DNA from: Mycolicibacterium sp. P9-22
Lineage (GTDB): Bacteria > Actinomycetota > Actinomycetes > Mycobacteriales > Mycobacteriaceae
Length of the DNA: 64,000 nt
Reading direction: 5' to 3'
NCBI RefSeq assembly: GCF_008329585.1
Contig: NZ_NPKP01000005.1
Coordinates: 372,001-436,000, forward strand
Both the position numbers and the translations under genes were made by a program. The notes under the pieces were generated by a model. The model was not told where the DNA came from. It did not search any database and saw only the letters and a list, made by a program, of their open reading frames with translations. Of the stretch, positions 60,255-64,000 are shown piece after piece; position 1 is the first letter of the stretch, and each line of letters starts with the position of its first letter.

Positions 60255-61109
60255 CTAGCCGTGTGCTCTGTACACGGTCGGAGTGACGCCGACGCGCTGT
60301 TTGAAAGTTGTGGCGAAATGGCTCGGCGAGGAGAAGCCGAGGGTTGCGCTGATATCGGTGACACTCGACACCGTTGCCGACAACAGCACCTTGGCCCGCT
60401 CAATGCGTTGCTCGATCAGGTACTGATGCGGGGTGGTCCCAAATGCCGCCGAGAAGGCGGGCAGAAAGCTGCTGGCAGTCATGCCCACAGCGCCGGCAAG
60501 TGCGTCGAGATCGATGCGAGTGTCCAGCTCGGAGTGCAGGTAATCGATGACGATCTGCTGGTCACGCTGATCGAGACGGCGGTCGCCAGGGCCACGATCG
60601 GCGGGTCTGGGCTGGATCGGGTAGTGATCGGCCAGGTGCATTTGCAACGTCTGCGCCAGTGACTGGCGGAACAGCGTCGCTGCGGCCCCGTCTCGGTGAA
60701 TTTGGCCGGCGAGGCGTTCGACGAGTCGATGCAACAGCGTGTCCTGATACCCCACCCGCGGCATCAGCTCGCGATCACCGATAGCTGACACCGGCACCCT
60801 GATTTCACAGAACCCGACCATGGCACCTTGAGCGAGCGCCGCGTAACGGTGCTCGGCGGGGATGACCCATACGTCGCCGACGCGGGGAAGCGCCCGCCCC
60901 GACGGGCCGTTCTGGAACTCGATCTCCATGGAGGTGAGATCACCGCGTCGGTGGATCACGAACACGTGATGGGGTTCTTGGAAACACCAATCGGTGGGAG
61001 CGCTCACCGCTTCGGCGACGAAGCGGAAATCCAGGCCATGCAGCTGTAGGCCTCGTGCCGCGACGACTTCGCGCGCGCTGCGTTCGCGTTGTCCGTCCCA
61101 TACCTGCAT
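60255..61109 (-). CDS. AraC family regulator
   Basis: A 284-residue AraC protein. The N-terminal part is a cupin-like effector domain; the C terminus holds two HTH motifs: DLDALAGAVGMTASSFLPAF and VTDISATLGFSSPSHFATTF, ending FKQRVGVTPTVYRA. Divergent from an SDR gene at 61214, probably its target. The start at 61109 leaves a 104-nt divergent region with direct repeats that suit AraC binding. Confidence 0.92.
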   Translation of the reverse strand: MQVWDGQRERSAREVVAARGLQLHGLDFRFVAEAVSAPTDWCFQEPHHVFVIHRRGDLTSMEIEFQNGPSGRALPRVGDVWVIPAEHRYAALAQGAMVGFCEIRVPVSAIGDRELMPRVGYQDTLLHRLVERLAGQIHRDGAAATLFRQSLAQTLQMHLADHYPIQPRPADRGPGDRRLDQRDQQIVIDYLHSELDTRIDLDALAGAVGMTASSFLPAFSAAFGTTPHQYLIEQRIERAKVLLSATVSSVTDISATLGFSSPSHFATTFKQRVGVTPTVYRAHG

Positions 61110-61131
61110 CCGGCCCCCTGCTGCGTGCTTT

Positions 61132-61158
61132 TTCGAAAGTCGCTGATTCTTCGAAGGT
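61132..61158. promoter_or_regulatory. Direct repeat TTCGAARGT between AraC and SDR genes
   Basis: TTCGAAAGT (61132-61140) and TTCGAAGGT (61150-61158) repeat with an 18-bp period in the divergent region between araC-like and SDR genes. AraC proteins bind direct repeats, so this is the likely operator. Modest evidence. Confidence 0.45.
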
Positions 61159-61213
61159 ATGCACCGATTGCGCCACGATATCGTGCCGACCGCAAATCAA
61201 AGGAGGAGCATCG

Positions 61214-61987
61214 ATGACCGATAACACGATCACCAGCAAAAACATCCTGATCGCCGGCGGGGCGAAGAATCTCGGCGGATTGATTTCTCGTGACCTCGCG
61301 GCCCAGGGCGCGCGAGCTGTTGCGGTGCACTACAACAGTGAATCCACCCGTGCGGCCGCCGAGGAAACGGCTGCCGCGATCGAACAGGCCGGCGCCGGCG
61401 CGCATCTGCTGCAAGCCGATCTCACCAGTGCCGCTGCGGTGCAGACGTTGTTCGCAGATGCTGTGACTGCGATGGGTTCGATCGACATCGCCATCAACAC
61501 GACCGGGATGGTGATCAAGAAGCCGATCGCCGAGATCACCGAAGACGATTACGACAAGATCTTTGCGATCAACGCCAAGACCGCGTTGTTCTTCATCCAG
61601 CAGGCCGGCGTGCATCTGTCCGAGCGCGGGAAGTTGGTCACGCTGGTGACCTCGCTGTTGTCTGCCTACACCGGCCTGTATTCGATCTACGCAGGATCCA
61701 AGGCGCCCGTGGAGCATTTCACCCGCGCGGCGGCCAAGGAGTTCGGGCCAAGGGGAATCTCGGTGACCGCGGTGGCACCCGGTCCGATGGAGACACCGTT
61801 CTTCTACGGCCAGGAGTCCAAGGAGTCCGCAGAATACAATCAGAATGCCGCCGACCTGTCGAAGTTCACCGACACCGGGCTGACCGATCCAAAAGATATT
61901 GTGCCGCTGGTGCGGTTCCTGGTCAGCGACGGATGGTGGATCACCGGGCAGACCATCCTCGCCAACGGCGGCTACACCACCCGCTGA
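61214..61987 (+). CDS. Short-chain dehydrogenase/reductase
   Basis: A 257-residue SDR. Cofactor loop IAGGAKNLGGLISRDL (a variant of the T-G-x-x-x-G-x-G type), HYNSEST after strand 2, Ser in VTLVTSLLSAYTG, and YAGSK. INTTG replaces the usual NNAG. It resembles FabG-like reductases. AAAGGAGGAGC is a strong ribosome site. Likely controlled by the divergent AraC protein. Confidence 0.9.
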   Translation: MTDNTITSKNILIAGGAKNLGGLISRDLAAQGARAVAVHYNSESTRAAAEETAAAIEQAGAGAHLLQADLTSAAAVQTLFADAVTAMGSIDIAINTTGMVIKKPIAEITEDDYDKIFAINAKTALFFIQQAGVHLSERGKLVTLVTSLLSAYTGLYSIYAGSKAPVEHFTRAAAKEFGPRGISVTAVAPGPMETPFFYGQESKESAEYNQNAADLSKFTDTGLTDPKDIVPLVRFLVSDGWWITGQTILANGGYTTR

Positions 61988-62132
61988 CACATGACCCCCA
62001 GCACGTGTAGCCACCGATGAAGCGGTATGTGGGCCGGGTCGTACGTCATCACCATCACGAGGGGGGATGGTGATGATCGCGCCGAGCATCGCGTGAGCTT
62101 CCGATATACGAACGACCACACGAAAGACGAGC

Positions 62133-62462
62133 ATGGCCTCCCCACTGCGTCCCGAAGTACGAGCCCTCATCGACGCCGCCAACCTCGGTGACACCGACGC
62201 TTTCCTGTCCGCATTCACACCACAGCTGGGGGTCGTCGACGATTGGGGGCGAAAGTTCCACGGTCCCAAGGACATTCAAGAGTGGAGCGATGCCGAGTTC
62301 ATCGGGAAAGAGGTGACATTGAAGATAATCCACTTCTACTCCACCGAGGACACCAAAGTCACCGTCATCGCAGAAGTCGGCGGCAACGGCTTCAACGGCC
62401 CCAGCACATTCTCATTCAGAACCGCCAATGGCAGAGTCGCCGAAATGCGCATCACCGCCTAA
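62133..62462 (+). CDS. NTF2/SnoaL-like small protein
   Basis: A 109-residue protein with the alpha+beta cone pattern: LRPEVRALIDAANLGDTDAF (helix), FTPQLGVVDDWGRKFHGPKD, IQEWSDAEFIGKEVTLKIIH and later strands. Such proteins are isomerases, cyclases or dehydratases, or bind ligands; no catalytic pair is certain (Asp in VDDWG, His in KFHG). It lies 145 nt after the SDR on the same strand. A role on the same substrate is possible. Confidence 0.75.
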   Translation: MASPLRPEVRALIDAANLGDTDAFLSAFTPQLGVVDDWGRKFHGPKDIQEWSDAEFIGKEVTLKIIHFYSTEDTKVTVIAEVGGNGFNGPSTFSFRTANGRVAEMRITA

Positions 62463-62534
62463 TTTCGAGCAGTTCTCCAGCTCGACGACTACGGGCTGGC
62501 ATCCGTGGCGGGCCACACCGCGATCACCCGGAAC

Positions 62535-62813
62535 TCATAACCGTCCTGCGAGATCGCCCCAGCCGCGCAGCCGCGCGCGGGACATCGAAGGGCCACCATC
62601 GAGGTCGTGGTGGCCGTCTGTAGTCGGTCTCGCTCGCGTCGCCCGGCGACCGACCAGCAGCCACGCCAATGCACCAGCTCCGGGTAACAGCATGACTGCC
62701 CCGACCCACGCGGTCTTCTCACCGGGTTGCAGGTGCTGGTCCGCCATGGCCATCACGTCGACGATCGCCCACACCCACAGCAGCGCCGCAACGCCGATCA
62801 CCACTACTTCCAT
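62535..62813 (-). CDS. PLDc_N-domain small membrane protein
   Basis: A 92-residue protein with two helices (VVVIGVAALLWVWAIVDVMA and TAWVGAVMLLPGAGALAWLL) joined by a short loop. This is the phospholipase-D-nuclease N-terminal domain pattern, usually followed by VGRR as here. Function is unknown. Cytoplasmic C-terminal tail is charged. Divergent from the LysR gene. Confidence 0.8.
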   Translation of the reverse strand: MEVVVIGVAALLWVWAIVDVMAMADQHLQPGEKTAWVGAVMLLPGAGALAWLLVGRRATRARPTTDGHHDLDGGPSMSRARLRGWGDLAGRL

Positions 62814-62901
62814 ATCGGCGTCTCCCTTCCGGAGCTGGAACGTCCCTGACCACGCCCAGCATGGGCACCGACGAACGTTCAGACAAGCAACACATTGTTG
62901 A

Positions 62902-62919
62902 TGAACTGTTTAGAGTTCA
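62902..62919. promoter_or_regulatory. LysR-type palindrome and promoter
   Basis: TGAACTGTTTAGAGTTCA has perfect 6-bp arms. TAGAGT inside it, at 62911-62916, lies 7 nt before the LysR ATG as a -10 box would for a leaderless message. The site fits autoregulation. Confidence 0.55.
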
Positions 62920-62923
62920 CGTC

Positions 62924-63844
62924 ATGGACGTGGAACGCCTGCGCCTGCTGCGCAACTTCGCCGAGCACGGCACAGTGCAGGCGACCGCCGAGGCGCTGTC
63001 CTTGACGCCCTCGGCGGTGTCCCAGCAGCTCAAGCGGCTTCAGCGCGAGGCCGGCGTCGAGTTGCTCGAACCCCACGGCCGCCGAGTGCGTCTCACCGAG
63101 GCAGGCAAGGCGCTCGTGGTCCGCGCCGACGAGATCCTGGCCGCACTGGACCGTGCGCACGCCGATATGGAGGCCTTCAGGACGACCCCACGTGGCGCCA
63201 TACGGCTGGCCATAGTGCCGTCTGCCGCGGCGATGTTTCTGCCCGGCCTGATCGCCGAGGCCTCCGAGATCGGTATAGATGTGATCGCCCGCGATATCGA
63301 CCACGCGGCGCCCCGAACACCCGAACTTGTCGTCGACCACGATGTCGTCGTCATCGACCGCGACGAACGGGACACCTCGACATGGGGCCCGAGGTACGCG
63401 TCGACGTTTCTGCTGCGCGAACCTCTGGACCTGCTACTGCGACCGGACCACCATCTGGCCGACAAGGACTCCATCGCCCTGCATGAGCTTGCGCACTGTC
63501 CATGGATCAGCGTAGAAATCGGGCGCATGGCCGACGACATCATGCGCTCACTCGCCACCATCTCCGGCGTGCAACCACGGATCATCCAACGTATCAATGA
63601 CTTTCGCGTCGTCGAAGAACTCGTGCTCTCCGGAGTCGGCATTGCGCTGCTACCCCGCTACGCACCCACGGTCCGTGAACTCATCCGCCGACCCGTCGAC
63701 GGCATCAATGTGGCACGCCGCATCGAAGCGGTCACCCGCATCGGCACCGCCCGACGTCCCTCGGTCGCCGCCGTCATCGACATACTGACCCGTGTTGCCG
63801 GCGATTGTCACGCTGACACGACTCGAGAAGATCCTGTCCGATAA
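62924..63844 (+). CDS. LysR family transcriptional regulator
   Basis: A 306-residue LysR protein. HTH: LRNFAEHGTVQATAEALSLT, then PSAVSQQLKRLQREAGVELL; the effector domain starts RGAIRLAIVPSAAAMFLPGL. No Shine-Dalgarno is seen and a -10-like TAGAGT precedes the ATG by 7 nt, so it may be leaderless. An in-frame ATG at 62861 is less likely because it adds no family sequence. Target unclear; the methyltransferase next to it is one option. Confidence 0.92.
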   Translation: MDVERLRLLRNFAEHGTVQATAEALSLTPSAVSQQLKRLQREAGVELLEPHGRRVRLTEAGKALVVRADEILAALDRAHADMEAFRTTPRGAIRLAIVPSAAAMFLPGLIAEASEIGIDVIARDIDHAAPRTPELVVDHDVVVIDRDERDTSTWGPRYASTFLLREPLDLLLRPDHHLADKDSIALHELAHCPWISVEIGRMADDIMRSLATISGVQPRIIQRINDFRVVEELVLSGVGIALLPRYAPTVRELIRRPVDGINVARRIEAVTRIGTARRPSVAAVIDILTRVAGDCHADTTREDPVR

Positions 63845-63851
63845 TGGCGTG

Positions 63852-64000
63852 ATGACCGAAGCGGTGGGAAACCAGCCCCAGTACGACGTCTTCGCCGACG
63901 AATACCTCCACCATGCGCAAGCGGGTCTTTTCAACGCGCACTACGACCGGCCCGCCTGTCTCGGTCTGCTCGGCGACGTCGAAGGGGCGACGATCCTGGA
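63852..64000 (+). CDS. N terminus of a methyltransferase-like protein, cut by window edge
   Basis: ATG 63852 (GTG 63849 is also in frame) opens MTEAVGNQPQYDVFADEYLH followed by HAQAGLFNAHYDRPACLGLL then GDVEGATILD. The pattern (YDVFADEYLHHA...NAHYDRPA) is that of class I SAM methyltransferases just before motif I. It begins 7 nt after the LysR stop. The rest lies beyond the window. Confidence 0.7.
   Translation, partial: MTEAVGNQPQYDVFADEYLHHAQAGLFNAHYDRPACLGLLGDVEGATIL

Noticed and set aside
61004..62275. 423-codon open frame on the minus strand across the SDR
   Set aside because: Antisense to the SDR gene at 61214, which has a complete active site and a strong ribosome site.

Overview
The window looks like a chromosomal segment of a fast-growing, environmental mycobacterium (Mycolicibacterium-like). 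Base composition is uniformly high in G+C. An AccD3-like carboxyltransferase, an 18-kDa-antigen-type Hsp20, F420-dependent enzyme families, a PGRS-type glycine-rich secreted enzyme, a candidate IdeR iron box and many TetR regulators beside single oxidoreductase genes all fit that group. I saw no rRNA, tRNA, CRISPR array, insertion sequence or phage gene. Coding density is high and no gap without a gene exceeds 300 bases.

Layout. 1-2620: a CoA-transferase (cut by the window edge) overlapping accD3. 2641-10232: a CitA/DcuS-type sensor kinase, a PEP-mutase/isocitrate-lyase family enzyme and a response regulator on the minus strand, divergent from a tripartite tricarboxylate transporter (tctC-tctB-tctA) and an MFS permease. 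One 41-bp composite motif stands before both the transporter and the lyase. 10290-18411: a candidate IdeR box, then an 1810-residue glutamate-synthase-like protein, a CysJ-like diflavin reductase and a HemS/ChuX-like protein, tightly packed as an apparent iron-controlled operon. 18452-26833: PAS-ANTAR regulator, Hsp20 with a CIRCE element, metallophosphoesterase, a 49-residue protein, a hydroxypyruvate-isomerase-like gene with an SDR, a thioredoxin-reductase-like enzyme, an epimerase and a BrkB-type membrane protein.

27063-32459: GntP permease, CoA-transferase, HMG-CoA-lyase-like enzyme and D-2-hydroxyacid dehydrogenase, with an IclR regulator; together they look like uptake, CoA activation, C-C cleavage and redox handling of an unidentified hydroxy acid. 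32605-37360: TetR plus a nitroreductase, an alpha/beta hydrolase, an F420-dependent LLM oxidoreductase and two F420H2:NADP oxidoreductase-like proteins. 37357-40386: a secreted PGRS-GH5 glycosidase with a divergent TetR gene. 41231-47771: a tartrate operon (TarD-like dehydratase, DctA symporter, 2-hydroxyacid dehydrogenase, tartrate dehydrogenase, FAH-like DUF5718 protein) with a divergent GntR regulator. 47803-64000: a series of regulator/enzyme pairs (TetR/amidase-SDR, TetR/SDR, TetR/PPOX, PucR-type, LVIVD-DUF305, TetR, SDR remnant, methyltransferase, proline iminopeptidase, AraC/SDR, LysR) ending in a methyltransferase cut by the right edge.

The strongest leads are the iron-box/GOGAT-like/diflavin/HemS operon, the shared 41-bp motif of the tct region, the GntP hydroxy-acid operon, and several divergent intergenic regions with well-formed single or paired palindromic operators. 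All functional names rest on motifs recognised by eye; no database search was run.
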